Notes: generated by a model from the sequence alone, not told the origin. Numbered from the stretch's first letter, positions 16,159-24,985 are shown. The stretch is 27,797 bases of DNA from an uncultured beta proteobacterium (GCA_902826155.1 CADEDU010000023.1:58802-86598), one strand, 5' to 3'. Program-made: numbers and translations.

Positions 16159-17457
16159 TCAGTGCCGCTTGTCTTCGCCGATCAGGTGCAGCGAGTCGCC
16201 CTGGGCCTGGTTGTACGCGTGGCGTTTGCGCACGAAGTGCATGGTGACCGCGACAAACACCCCGAACATCACGATGACCGTATAGATCGACACCTCGCCC
16301 CAGATCATGCCGGCATAGAGCGCGAGCATGATCAGGATCGACAGATTCTCGTTGAAGTTCTGCACCGCGATCGAACGCCCTGCGCCCATGAGGATGTGGC
16401 CGCGGTGCTGCAGCAGAGCGTTCATCGGCACCACGAAAAAGCCGGCCAGTGCGCCGATCAGCACCATCAGCGGCATGGCGACCCAGATGTTGGTCACGAA
16501 TACCATGATGATCACGATGACGCCCATGGCGATGCCCATCGGCAACACGTTCACCGATCGCCGCAGCGGCACTACCTTCGCCGCAGCGACCGCGCCGATG
16601 GCAATCCCCAGCGCGACCACACCCTGAAGCTTCGCGGCGTCGCTGAGCGTCATGCCGAGCGCGGTCTCGGCCCACTTGAGCACGATGAACTGCAGCGTCG
16701 CACCCGCACCCCAGAACAGCGTGGTGGTGGCCAGGGAGATCTGTCCGAGCTTGTCCCGCCACAGCAGTCTGAAACAGTGCGCGAAGTCGTGAACCAGGTA
16801 CGCAGGGTTCTTCTTCATGGCGCGCCGATCCACCCCGGTGTCGGGAATGAACAGATTGAAGATCGCGGCGACGAGATAGACCAGCGCGATGACCACGATC
16901 GCCGCCTCGGGGCCGGTGTCGATGCCGGTGTCGATGCTCGGCAGATCGAAGGCGAGCAGTTTCGTCGAGATCGCCGGGCTGACCAGCATGCCGCCGAGCA
17001 CCGTACCCAGGATGATCGATGCCACGGTCAGACCTTCGATCCAGCCGTTGGCCACGACCAGCTGATGAGCGGGCAGCAGCTCGGTGAGGATGCCGTACTT
17101 GGCGGGCGAGTACGCGGCAGCGCCCAGGCCGGTGATCGCGTACGCGAGGATCACGATGAAATAGGGCTCGATCGTACTGGGCGTGAGAAACGCGTAGCAC
17201 AGCATCGAGATGCAACCGGCGATCTTGATGGTGTTGGTGATGAACATCACCCGGCCCTTGGCCATCGAGTCGGCGAACGCCCCGACGAATGCGGCGAGCG
17301 CCACATACGACACCGTGAAGAAGAACTTCAGCAGCGGAATGATCCACTCCGGGCCGGAGAGCTCGCGCAGCAGCGCGATCGCGGCGATGAGCAGCGCGTT
17401 GTCGGCGAGCGACGAGAAGAACTGCGCCGCCATGATCGTGTAGAAACCGCGCTTCAT
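16159..17457 (-). CDS. lplT: Lysophospholipid transporter LplT
   Basis: 432-aa major facilitator superfamily protein with about 12 hydrophobic helices. It flips lysophospholipids from the outer to the inner leaflet of the inner membrane for re-acylation. LplT-like features are the N-terminus MKRGFYTIMAAQFFSSLADNALLIAA, the loop GAFADSMAKGRVMF (MFS motif A-like), AYSPAKYGILTELLP and ANGWIEGLTVASIILGTVLGG. The acyltransferase Aas is not adjacent and must be elsewhere or replaced. GAGGA lies about 10 bp upstream of the ATG. The divergent placement next to alr-radA is a common betaproteobacterial arrangement. Confidence 0.93.
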   Translation of the reverse strand: MKRGFYTIMAAQFFSSLADNALLIAAIALLRELSGPEWIIPLLKFFFTVSYVALAAFVGAFADSMAKGRVMFITNTIKIAGCISMLCYAFLTPSTIEPYFIVILAYAITGLGAAAYSPAKYGILTELLPAHQLVVANGWIEGLTVASIILGTVLGGMLVSPAISTKLLAFDLPSIDTGIDTGPEAAIVVIALVYLVAAIFNLFIPDTGVDRRAMKKNPAYLVHDFAHCFRLLWRDKLGQISLATTTLFWGAGATLQFIVLKWAETALGMTLSDAAKLQGVVALGIAIGAVAAAKVVPLRRSVNVLPMGIAMGVIVIIMVFVTNIWVAMPLMVLIGALAGFFVVPMNALLQHRGHILMGAGRSIAVQNFNENLSILIMLALYAGMIWGEVSIYTVIVMFGVFVAVTMHFVRKRHAYNQAQGDSLHLIGEDKRH

Positions 17458-17809
17458 CCTCGGCAGATCCTCGATGCTCGGGGGCGTGAATTCGGACGTC
17501 GTCGACCGGAGCCGCGCCGGCCGGTTTTGAGTATGTGGTTGTCCGCGCTGCCAGCGCCGATCGTGTGTTCGTCAGCGCTGTTTGCGCTGGCTGATGAAGG
17601 GCGCGTCCACCAGGTACTCCGGTCATGTCGCCGGGGCACGCTGACGTTCTCCTCGATTACCGCTGTTGTGTTTGAATACCGCTCGCGAAGGTTAGCACAC
17701 GGATTGCGTCGTTCATGCTGATCGGCGCCCCGTCAACCATCCCGTGTCGTTACCTCGTAACCAACTGCGCAGCGCAACGTGAGTCGCCCGCCCCTGTCAG
17801 GATCCGTCC
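17458..17809. promoter_or_regulatory. 352-bp divergent intergenic region between lplT and alr
   Basis: No gene is supported here. The region should carry both promoters. The clearest structure is a stem-loop at 17571-17591: GTCAGCGC / GCGCTGGC with the loop TGTTT (8 bp, one G-T wobble), lying in the lplT leader about 115 bp before its start. Near alr, AGGA (17799-17802) is the ribosome binding site. I could not assign a convincing -35/-10 pair on either strand. Confidence 0.5.
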
Positions 17810-18880
17810 ATGCCAAGACCGATTAGCGCATGGATCGACGCAAAGGCAATCGCCCACAATCTATCCGTAGCCAGGGCGCGGGCGGGGTCGGCGAAACTGT
17901 GGGCCGTCATGAAAGCCAACGCGTACGGCCATGGTCTGATGCGCGCGGCACGCGCGGCGCAAGCCGCCGATGGCTTCGCAGTGCTCGATCTGCATGAAGC
18001 GCTGCAGTTGCGCGAGGCTTACCGCGACAAACCGGTGCTGTTGCTCGAGGGGTTCTTCGAGCCGGGGGATCTTTCCCTCCTCGCGCAGCACGACATCGCA
18101 GCAGTCGTTCATGGGCTCGAGCAGGTGCGCATGCTCGAGCTCGCGCGCGGGCCGATGCCGCCGCGCGTGTTCCTCAAGATGAACAGCGGCATGAACCGGC
18201 TGGGAATTGCTCCCGGTGATTATCGTGCGGCGCATGCCCGACTCGCGGCCATCCCCGCGCTGCGCGAGATCGGACTCATGACCCATTTCGCCGACGCCGA
18301 CGGTGCGAGCGGCATCGCCGCGCAACTGGAGCGGTTCCAGGCGCACACGGCGGGTTTGCCAGGCCAGCGCTCGTTGGCGAATTCGGCGACGGTGCTGCGC
18401 TATCCGCAGGCAGCGGGCGACTGGGCGCGCCCGGGCATCATGCTGTACGGCGGCTCGCCGTTCGCCGATCAGAGCGCCGCCTCACTCGGCTTGCGCGCGG
18501 CCATGACGCTGTCAAGCGAGATCATCGGCGTGCAGACGCTTGCTGCCGGCGAGCGCGTGGGTTACGCGGGCACGTTCGTCGCTGACAGACCGATGCGAGT
18601 GGGCGTGGTGGCGTGTGGCTATGCCGATGGTTATCCGCGCCACGCGCCGACAGGCACGCCAGTCCTGGTCGGTGGCGTGCGCACCCGACTGGTCGGGCGT
18701 GTGTCGATGGACATGATCGCGGTCGATCTGACCGATCTGCGCGAAGCGCGAGTGGGATCGCCGGTGGTCTTGTGGGGCGAGGATCTGCCCGCCGACGAGG
18801 TGGCCGCTGCCGCGGGCACAATCTCTTACGAGCTGCTGTGCGCGCTTGCGCCGCGCGTGCCGGTGCGCGAGCGACCATGA
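17810..18880 (+). CDS. alr: Alanine racemase
   Basis: 356-aa PLP-dependent enzyme converting L-alanine to D-alanine for peptidoglycan. The PLP lysine is K35 in VMKANAYGHG, the second catalytic base is Y252 in GERVGYAGTF, and R130 in MNSGMNRLG corresponds to the arginine that steadies K and substrate. The C-terminal beta domain has GRVSMDMIAVDLTD and the ending TISYELLCALAPRVP, typical of Alr. Length and motifs are complete. AGGA lies 7 bp before the ATG. Its TGA overlaps the radA ATG by 4 bp, so alr and radA are co-translated. The single-enzyme name alr is used; a second, catabolic racemase (dadX) elsewhere cannot be excluded. Confidence 0.95.
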   Translation: MPRPISAWIDAKAIAHNLSVARARAGSAKLWAVMKANAYGHGLMRAARAAQAADGFAVLDLHEALQLREAYRDKPVLLLEGFFEPGDLSLLAQHDIAAVVHGLEQVRMLELARGPMPPRVFLKMNSGMNRLGIAPGDYRAAHARLAAIPALREIGLMTHFADADGASGIAAQLERFQAHTAGLPGQRSLANSATVLRYPQAAGDWARPGIMLYGGSPFADQSAASLGLRAAMTLSSEIIGVQTLAAGERVGYAGTFVADRPMRVGVVACGYADGYPRHAPTGTPVLVGGVRTRLVGRVSMDMIAVDLTDLREARVGSPVVLWGEDLPADEVAAAAGTISYELLCALAPRVPVRERP

Positions 18881-20250
18881 GCAAAGCCAAGGCCGCGAAA
18901 ACGACTCACGTCTGCAGCGAGTGCGGCGGCGAATCACCGAAGTGGCAGGGCCAGTGCCCGCATTGCCATGCCTGGAACACGCTGGTGGAAGCCATCGCGG
19001 AGCGACCCAGCCAGAACCGGTTCGCGGGCGCAGCCAAGCGCGCGCCGGTCGTCAACCTCGCCGAGATCAGCGCTACCACACCCGATCGGATCGACACCGG
19101 CATCGAAGAGTTCAATCGCGCCCTCGGTGGCGGCTTCGTCGCCGGGCAGGTCGTACTGATCGGCGGTGATCCGGGCATCGGCAAGTCGACGCTGCTGCTG
19201 CAGTCGCTCGGGTCCCTGGGCGAGCGGCGCAAGGTGCTGTACGTGAGCGGCGAGGAATCCGCCGAACAAGTCGCGCTGCGGGCGCAGCGATTGCAACTGG
19301 CGAAGATAGCGGTGCAACTGCTCGCGGAGATCCAGCTCGAGCGCATCATCGCCACGCTCGAGAGCGAGCGCCCGGAAGTCGCGGTGGTCGATTCGATCCA
19401 GACCGTCTATTCCGAGGCACTGACCTCCGCGCCCGGCTCGGTCGCGCAGGTACGCGAGTGCGCCGCGCAGCTTGTGCGCCTGGCCAAGCATCAGGGGATG
19501 GCGCTGGTGTTCGTCGGCCACGTCACCAAGGAGGGTGCGCTGGCGGGTCCGCGCGTGCTCGAGCACATGGTCGACTCGGTGTTGTATTTCGAGGGCGACA
19601 CCAACTCCAGTCACCGCATCATCCGTGCGTTCAAGAATCGCTTCGGGCCGGTGAACGAGCTGGGCGTGTTCGCGATGACCGAGCGTGGGTTGCGCGGGGT
19701 GTCCAATCCTTCCGCGCTGTTCCTGGCCGAGCATCGCGAAGGCGTGCCCGGATCGTGCGTGCTGGTGACCAACGAAGGCACGCGTCCGCTGCTGGTTGAA
19801 GTGCAGGCGCTCGCCGATCAGGTGCAGGGGTCGAATCCGCGTCGTCTCACGGTCGGGTTGGAGCACAACCGGCTGGCGATGCTGCTCGCCGTGCTGCACC
19901 GACATGCAGGGGTGTCGTGCGCCGATCAGGATGTGTTCGTGAATGCCGTGGGCGGCGTGCGCATCAGCGAGCCGGCATCCGATCTGGCGGTGCTGCTGGC
20001 GATCGTATCGTCGCTACGCAACCGCGCCTTGCCCGACAAGACCGTGGTGTTCGGCGAGATCGGCCTGGGGGGCGAGGTACGGCCCGCGCCGCGCGGTCAG
20101 GAGCGTCTGCGCGAGGCTTCGAAACTCGGCTTCCGGCGCGCCATCGTGCCGCGTGCGAATGCACCGCGGACACCGATACAAGGCATGGAAGTGTTCGCCG
20201 TCGAGCGCATCACCGAGGCTGTGGAAGTGGCGCGCTCACTGGATGCATGA
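18877..20250 (+). CDS. radA: DNA repair protein RadA
   Basis: 457 aa. RecA-like ATPase that helps process recombination intermediates and drives branch migration. Order: zinc finger C13, C16, C27, C30; Walker A GGDPGIGKST (96-105, K103); the Walker B region VAVVDSIQTV; the RadA-specific KNRFG motif (253-257); and the C-terminal Lon-protease-like domain with DLAVLLAIVSSLR and FGEIGLGGEVRP, lacking protease residues as usual for RadA. The ATG overlaps the alr stop; upstream extension of the frame runs within alr and is not needed. The last 41 bp overlap the 3' end of hpnE on the opposite strand. Confidence 0.95.
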   Translation: MSKAKAAKTTHVCSECGGESPKWQGQCPHCHAWNTLVEAIAERPSQNRFAGAAKRAPVVNLAEISATTPDRIDTGIEEFNRALGGGFVAGQVVLIGGDPGIGKSTLLLQSLGSLGERRKVLYVSGEESAEQVALRAQRLQLAKIAVQLLAEIQLERIIATLESERPEVAVVDSIQTVYSEALTSAPGSVAQVRECAAQLVRLAKHQGMALVFVGHVTKEGALAGPRVLEHMVDSVLYFEGDTNSSHRIIRAFKNRFGPVNELGVFAMTERGLRGVSNPSALFLAEHREGVPGSCVLVTNEGTRPLLVEVQALADQVQGSNPRRLTVGLEHNRLAMLLAVLHRHAGVSCADQDVFVNAVGGVRISEPASDLAVLLAIVSSLRNRALPDKTVVFGEIGLGGEVRPAPRGQERLREASKLGFRRAIVPRANAPRTPIQGMEVFAVERITEAVEVARSLDA

Positions 20251-21562
20251 TGGCGTGCGCTGCGGCCACGCCGCTGCGCACTGCGCTTTCCAGCGTGCAG
20301 GGATAGTCGCTGGCGGTGTAGTCCCCCGCGAGGACCAGACCGGTCGATTCGGTGCGATTGGTCGGCCGGAACACGTTCGGACGACACGCCACCGTTGCGC
20401 GGCGCTCGGCGATCACCTGTCGCCACGATGGTTTCGCCGGCGCGCCCAGTTGTTTGTGCAGTTGCTGTGAGACCGCGTTGGCGAAATCGCCGTGCGCCAT
20501 GCCGTCGGCGGTCTGCGAGGCGCTGCTGACCGCTGCGATCAATCCCTTCTGGCCGCCGAGCTGGCCGCGATCGAACGCCCACTGCGCCAGGCCGTCGGTC
20601 AATCCGATCATCGGCAGCGGCAGCTTGTAGTCGGCCGGATACTGCAGATAGCAGGTGTGGATCGGCAGATACGAGAACCCGGCAAGCCGTGCGCGCGTGG
20701 CCTCGATGTCTTCGACTTCGTCGAGCAGGGCGAGCGCGTTATGCGGCGCGCAGGCGATGACGACCGCAGAGAATGGCGTGGTGATGCCGTCGATATACCA
20801 GCCATCGCCCGCCCAGTAGAGCCGCCGGACCAGCGTTGCGGTGCGCACCAGCCCGCCGCGATCGCCGACGTACTTCGCGGCGGGGTCGGGAAACATTCGC
20901 GTCAGATCGACCCGCGGCAGCAATAGGTCGCTATGCCCGGGCTGGCCGAACAACCCGTCGCGCAGCACGTTGAGGAACACCTGCGCGGAGGCCGTGTCGG
21001 GCGGAGTGTTCAGCGCCGCGATGCATAGCGGGCCCCACAGGTAATTGATCAGCGGCTCGGATTGCCGGTGCTCGAACAGCAGGTTGTTGACCGAAGTGTC
21101 CGACTTCAGTTTGAAGTCGGCCTTGCGCACCGACTGCACGAACTTCACTGCCTTGAGCGCGTCACGCCAGCCGATGCCCTTGGCGCGCAGCAGGCCGATC
21201 ACCATGTCCCAGGGCGCGCGCCACGGTGCCCGTTCGAACGAGAATTCCGGGAGCACCTTGAAGAAGAGCGGCAGGCGAATCAGTGCCTGGGCGGGATCGA
21301 CTCCCACTTTGCGCATGATCGTGAGCAGCTCGGTGTAGGCGCCCACCAGAATATGCTGGCCGTTGTCGAGCGTGCGGCCTTCGACCGACACCCGCCGGGC
21401 GCGACCGCCCAACGTACGCGAAGCCTCGAACACGGTCACCGCATAGCGCGCCTCGGCCAGCGTAACCGCGGCCGCCAGACCGGCGTAACCGGCACCGATC
21501 ACCGCGACCTGTTGGCCCAGGGCGGTGGAGGGTTGTGCGTAGTAGGGGTAGTCGATTGCCAT
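20210..21562 (-). CDS. hpnE: Hydroxysqualene dehydroxylase HpnE
   Basis: 450-aa FAD-dependent enzyme that reduces hydroxysqualene to squalene, the last step of the HpnCDE route. The Rossmann dinucleotide motif is GAGYAGLA (23-30), followed by the ribose-binding E46 and GGRA (52-55). The C-terminal FAD segment is GLVLAGDYTASDYPCTLESAVRSG, typical of carotenoid/squalene desaturase-like amine oxidoreductases. The first ~15 residues before the motif are poorly conserved. It lies 16 bp after hpnD in the hpnC-hpnD-hpnE unit, which fixes the assignment. It ends inside the radA coding region with a 41-bp tail-to-tail overlap. Confidence 0.93.
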   Translation of the reverse strand: MAIDYPYYAQPSTALGQQVAVIGAGYAGLAAAVTLAEARYAVTVFEASRTLGGRARRVSVEGRTLDNGQHILVGAYTELLTIMRKVGVDPAQALIRLPLFFKVLPEFSFERAPWRAPWDMVIGLLRAKGIGWRDALKAVKFVQSVRKADFKLKSDTSVNNLLFEHRQSEPLINYLWGPLCIAALNTPPDTASAQVFLNVLRDGLFGQPGHSDLLLPRVDLTRMFPDPAAKYVGDRGGLVRTATLVRRLYWAGDGWYIDGITTPFSAVVIACAPHNALALLDEVEDIEATRARLAGFSYLPIHTCYLQYPADYKLPLPMIGLTDGLAQWAFDRGQLGGQKGLIAAVSSASQTADGMAHGDFANAVSQQLHKQLGAPAKPSWRQVIAERRATVACRPNVFRPTNRTESTGLVLAGDYTASDYPCTLESAVRSGVAAAHAIMHPVSAPLPQPR

Positions 21563-21578
21563 GAGGAATCTGAACGGG

Positions 21579-22415
21579 CTAGCGGGTCGCTGCCCAGGTG
21601 CGCCATGCTATCCACAACTTGCGGATCGGCGTGAGCGAAGTGCGATGGGTGAGAACGCGGGCCGGGTCGCGCCGGATCTCTTCCAGCAGTCGTCGATAGA
21701 TCGCAGCCATGATCAGCCCTGGTCGCTGCGTGCGCCGATCTTCGGGCGGCAGGCGCCGCAAGGCTTCGTCGTAGGCCGCGATCGCGCGTTCGATCTGGAA
21801 GTCCATCAGGCGATTGAAGTTCTCGGTGGGTTGCGCCGCGAGGATCTGCGAGGCCGGCACGTTGAACCGCTCGAGCTCATCGGCGGGCAGGTAGATGCGG
21901 TTGCGGCGTGCATCTTCGCCGACGTCGCGGATGATGTTCGTGAGCTGGAACGCGAGCCCGAGGCGATTGGCGTAGTCGAGCGTCTGCGCATCGCGGTAAC
22001 CGAAGATGCGCGCCGCCAGATCGCCCACCGCGCCGGCGACGCGCCGGCAATACAGGCTCAGCGCCTCGAAGCTGGGGTAGCGGTGCTGATGCAGATCCAT
22101 CGCCATGCCGTCGATGATCTCCTGCATCAGCTCGCGGCGCAGATCGAAGCGTTCGAGTGCAGGTTGCAGCGCCTGCGAGACCGGATGCTGCGGCCGGCCG
22201 TCGTAGAGATTGGCAAGCTCCGCCTGCCACCATTGCAATCGCGCGTGCGCCACCGCCGGATCGGTCGGTTCGTCCACCGCGTCGTCGACTTCGCGGCAGT
22301 AGGCGTAGAGCGCGGTGATGGCCCGGCGGCGCTCCGCGGGAAGGAACAGGAATGAGTAATAAAAGCTCGACCCGCTGGCGGCAGCTTTCTGCTGGCAATA
22401 CTGGTCGGGCGTCAT
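21579..22415 (-). CDS. hpnD: Presqualene diphosphate synthase HpnD
   Basis: 278-aa all-alpha isoprenoid synthase. It condenses two farnesyl diphosphates head to head to presqualene diphosphate. Two aspartate-rich Mg-binding motifs are visible: D44-D45-x-x-D48 in YCREVDDAVDE, and D164 to D168 in NIIRDVGED. The N-terminus MTPDQYCQQKAAASGSSFYYSFLFLP is characteristic of HpnD and phytoene synthase-like proteins. The flanking hpnC and hpnE genes on the same strand distinguish it from phytoene synthase. It is 55 bp from hpnC and 16 bp from hpnE. Confidence 0.94.
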   Translation of the reverse strand: MTPDQYCQQKAAASGSSFYYSFLFLPAERRRAITALYAYCREVDDAVDEPTDPAVAHARLQWWQAELANLYDGRPQHPVSQALQPALERFDLRRELMQEIIDGMAMDLHQHRYPSFEALSLYCRRVAGAVGDLAARIFGYRDAQTLDYANRLGLAFQLTNIIRDVGEDARRNRIYLPADELERFNVPASQILAAQPTENFNRLMDFQIERAIAAYDEALRRLPPEDRRTQRPGLIMAAIYRRLLEEIRRDPARVLTHRTSLTPIRKLWIAWRTWAATR

Positions 22416-22470
22416 GCTGAACGTGGGCCAGGTGAGGGCTGCGATGCAGTAGCAATGCGCCGGAGCGAAG

Positions 22471-23319
22471 TCATTCGCGCAACGCGCGCGCCAGCATTAC
22501 CAGCCAATCGCGCTTCACCAGAACCGGGCGGTGCTTGTAGACGTCACCGCCGACGCGGTCGATTTTTTCCAGAATGCGCAGCCCGCCTTGCACGACCATC
22601 GCGATTTCGAGGCGGACGCGCCCGGACAAAGCGCGGGTCAAGGGTTGGCCGGATCTTAGCATCGCTCTTGCGCGCTCCACTTCGAACGCGATGAGCGATC
22701 GCCATTCAGGCGTAATCTGGGCCTGCGTGATCGCGGATTCCTCGATACCGAACCGGCCCATGTCCTCGCGCGGAATGTAGATCCGATCCTTGGCGATATC
22801 GATACGCACGTCCTGCCAGAAGTTGATCAGTTGCAGCGCGGTGCATATCGAATCGGACTGCGCGAGCGTCGCGGGCGTATTCGCGCCGAACAGATGCAGC
22901 AGCAAGCGTCCGATCGGGTTGGCCGATCGCCTGCAGTAGTCGAGCAACTCGGTAAAAGTGTCGTAGCGCTTGTGCGTAACGTCCTGGGCAAACGCCGAGA
23001 GCAGATCGGCGAACAGGCCGATCGGCAGTCGATGCTCCGCGATGACGCCCGCCAGTGCCCGGAACATCGGTTCGGACTGCGCCTTGCCGGCCGCGATCGC
23101 GTCGAGGTTGCATTTGTAGCGGTCGAGACCGGCCAGGCGCTCGGCGTCGCTCGCATCGCCTTCATCGGCGATATCGTCGGCGCTGCGGGCGAAGTGGTAG
23201 ATGACCGCGATCGGCCGGCGCAGCCGCGCTGGCATGAGCCACGATGCGACCGGGAAATTCTCGTAGTGATCGACGCCCACGAAGTGGAAAATCCAGAGGC
23301 GAATCAAGCGATTGAACAT
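22471..23319 (-). CDS. hpnC: Hydroxysqualene synthase HpnC
   Basis: 282 aa from ATG 23319. Converts presqualene diphosphate to hydroxysqualene. Same fold as HpnD, with Asp motifs D48-D49-x-x-D52 (SADDIADE) and D170 to D174 (NFWQDVRID), and VDHYENFPVAS near the start. Most HpnC proteins begin within two or three residues of VDHYENF, so the GTG at 23280 (codon 14) is a credible alternative start; the ATG is kept because neither has a proper SD at normal spacing. An inverted repeat lies right before the ATG. First gene of hpnC-hpnD-hpnE. A squalene-hopene cyclase gene is not in the window. Confidence 0.92.
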   Translation of the reverse strand: MFNRLIRLWIFHFVGVDHYENFPVASWLMPARLRRPIAVIYHFARSADDIADEGDASDAERLAGLDRYKCNLDAIAAGKAQSEPMFRALAGVIAEHRLPIGLFADLLSAFAQDVTHKRYDTFTELLDYCRRSANPIGRLLLHLFGANTPATLAQSDSICTALQLINFWQDVRIDIAKDRIYIPREDMGRFGIEESAITQAQITPEWRSLIAFEVERARAMLRSGQPLTRALSGRVRLEIAMVVQGGLRILEKIDRVGGDVYKHRPVLVKRDWLVMLARALRE

Positions 23320-23346
23320 GACAGTTTAGAGGCACTCCGCTAAACT
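23318..23346 (+). promoter_or_regulatory. Candidate sigma70 promoter with perfect inverted repeat, hpnC/tRNA-Leu divergent region
   Basis: On the plus strand ATGACA (23318-23323), 17-bp spacer, TAAACT (23341-23346) fits a sigma70 promoter reading toward tRNA-Leu and tig. The same DNA holds the perfect 7-bp inverted repeat AGTTTAG (23323-23329) / CTAAACT (23340-23346) with a 10-bp centre. On the minus strand the second arm is 3 bp from the hpnC ATG and the centre contains GGAG, so the repeat could form an operator or a hairpin holding a ribosome binding site. Confidence 0.4.
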
Positions 23347-23406
23347 TTGCGCGTCGGTTGTCCGCGCCATTCGTTCGCGCCATGTGTCCGATGTCTGTGA
23401 TTGGTA

Positions 23407-23428
23407 TGCGATACGTCTGCGATACATC
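23407..23428 (+). repeat. Tandem 11-bp direct repeat upstream of tRNA-Leu
   Basis: TGCGATACGTC (23407-23417) is followed directly by TGCGATACATC (23418-23428), one mismatch, in the non-coding stretch between hpnC and tRNA-Leu. The rest of 23347-23535 holds no supported gene. One turn of helix per unit would suit a protein-binding site, but chance duplication is equally possible. Confidence 0.5.
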
Positions 23429-23535
23429 GGCGATTCGACCGCAATATGGCCGCGACGCCGTGGGTTGGTCGCAGCGTCAGTCGCACTGCCCGTCATCGGT
23501 GGCACCGCCCGAACCTTGGTTGGATCGCACGCCGC

Positions 23536-23620
23536 GCGAAGGTGGCGGAATTGGTAGACGCACTGGATTTAGGTTCCAGCGCCGCAAGGCGTGGGGGTTC
23601 GAGTCCCTTCCTTCGCACCA
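23536..23620 (+). tRNA. tRNA-Leu (anticodon UAG)
   Basis: 85 nt including an encoded CCA (23618-23620). Acceptor stem GCGAAGG (23536-23542) pairs with CCTTCGC (23610-23616), discriminator A. The D arm contains GGCGGAATTGGTAGACGC. The anticodon arm CTGGA-TTTAGGT-TCCAG puts TAG at 23570-23572, reading CUA and other CUN codons. The long class II variable arm (CGCC-GCAA-GGCG) and T loop TTCGAGT are as expected for leucine. It sits 60 bp before tig, a placement shared with other betaproteobacteria. Confidence 0.97.
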
Positions 23621-23680
23621 TGCTGACGGGGTTGGTCCGGCGCTTGTTTCGTTCACTGCATCCTTTCTCCATTTCTCCTC

Positions 23681-24985
23681 ATGACTAACGTAGAAACGCT
23701 GAGCGGGCTGGAACGCCGCCTGACGATGTCTGTTCCGGTGACGCAGATCGACGAGCAGGTCGGCGAGCGGCTGAAAAACCTGGCACGCACCGTGCGCATG
23801 TCCGGATTTCGGCCAGGCAAAGTGCCGATGAAACTGGTCGCGCAACAGTACGGTCCGCAGGTCCGCGGCGAGGTGATCGGCGATGCGGTGCAGAAGGCCT
23901 TCTCATCGGCCGTCGATGAACAGAAACTGCGCGTAGCCGGCTATCCGAAGATCGAGCGCAAGGAAAGCGCCGCCACCGATCAGCTCGAGTTCAGCGCGAC
24001 GTTCGAGGTGTATCCGGAATTCGCGCTGGGCGACATCGGCTCGGTCACCCTGGACCGGCCCACGCTCACGGTCGGCGAAGCCGAGGTCGATCGCACCATC
24101 GAGTCGCTGCGCAAGCAGCGGGTGAAGTATCAAGCGGTCGATCGCGCGGCGCAGGCGGACGATCAGGTGACGATCGATTTCGTCGGCACGATCGATGGCG
24201 TGGAGTTCTCGGGCGGCAAAGCCGAAAACTATCCGTTCGTACTGGGCGCGGGTCGCATGCTTGCCGAATTCGAACAGAACGTCACCGGCGCCAAAGCCGA
24301 TGAGGCCAAGACGTTCGATCTGCGCTTTCCCGACGATTACGGCGGTAAGGACGTGGCCGGCAAGACCGCGCAGTTCACCGTCACGGTGAAAAAGGTCGAG
24401 GGGCCCGAGCTGCCGCAGATCGACGCCGCATTCGCGCAAACGCTGGGCGTCGCTGATGGCGACATCGCGAAGATGCGCACCGAGATCAAGGAGAACGTCG
24501 AGCGCGAGGTCAAGCAGCGTCTGACCGGCAGGACCAAACAGCATGTCATGCAGGCGCTGCTCGACACCAACAAGCCCGACGTGCCCAACGCGCTGGTCGA
24601 GATCGAGCAATCACGGCTGGTGGATGCGGCGCGCGCCGATCTGCAGCAGCGCGGCATGAAGGATGTCGACAAGGTTCCGATCGATCCGGCGATTTTTCGC
24701 GAGCAGGCGGTACGCCGTGTCACGCTCGGATTGATCCTGGCCGAGGTTGTCAAGCAGAATCAGTTGAGCGCGAAGCCCGAGCAGGTCAGAAAGCTCGTCG
24801 AGGACTACGCGCGCGGGTTCGAGCAGCCTTTCGAGGTGGTAAAATGGGTGTATTCGCAGTCAGAACGTCTTGCCGAATTCGAAGGGTTGGCGGTCGAGGA
24901 GAACGTCGTCAGCTGGGTGCTTGAAAAAGCCAAGGTGCAGGACAGTCCGGTTGCCTTCGAAGAACTGATGGGTAGCGCCACATGA
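23681..24985 (+). CDS. tig: Trigger factor
   Basis: 434-aa ribosome-bound chaperone and peptidyl-prolyl isomerase. The ribosome-docking signature GFRPGKVP is at about 43-50, in an N-terminal domain beginning [17 protein letters not shown]. The FKBP-type PPIase domain follows (about 150-245, with [34 protein letters not shown] split across its strands) and then the helical C-terminal domain. The N-terminus aligns with other Tig proteins, so the ATG at 23681 is favoured although the bases before it (TTTCTCCTC) contain no Shine-Dalgarno sequence. The stop overlaps the clpP start by 4 bp. First protein gene of tig-clpP-clpX-lon. Confidence 0.95.
   Translation: MTNVETLSGLERRLTMSVPVTQIDEQVGERLKNLARTVRMSGFRPGKVPMKLVAQQYGPQVRGEVIGDAVQKAFSSAVDEQKLRVAGYPKIERKESAATDQLEFSATFEVYPEFALGDIGSVTLDRPTLTVGEAEVDRTIESLRKQRVKYQAVDRAAQADDQVTIDFVGTIDGVEFSGGKAENYPFVLGAGRMLAEFEQNVTGAKADEAKTFDLRFPDDYGGKDVAGKTAQFTVTVKKVEGPELPQIDAAFAQTLGVADGDIAKMRTEIKENVEREVKQRLTGRTKQHVMQALLDTNKPDVPNALVEIEQSRLVDAARADLQQRGMKDVDKVPIDPAIFREQAVRRVTLGLILAEVVKQNQLSAKPEQVRKLVEDYARGFEQPFEVVKWVYSQSERLAEFEGLAVEENVVSWVLEKAKVQDSPVAFEELMGSAT

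Noticed and set aside
15797..17626. 609-aa minus-strand open frame over the TPM gene and lplT
   Set aside because: Out of frame with lplT on the same strand; Arg/His/Ala-rich low-complexity translation without family motifs.
16162..17721. 519-aa plus-strand open frame opposite lplT
   Set aside because: Antisense to a well-conserved transporter gene; His/Asp/Arg-rich composition is typical of a GC-rich shadow frame and no domain is recognisable.
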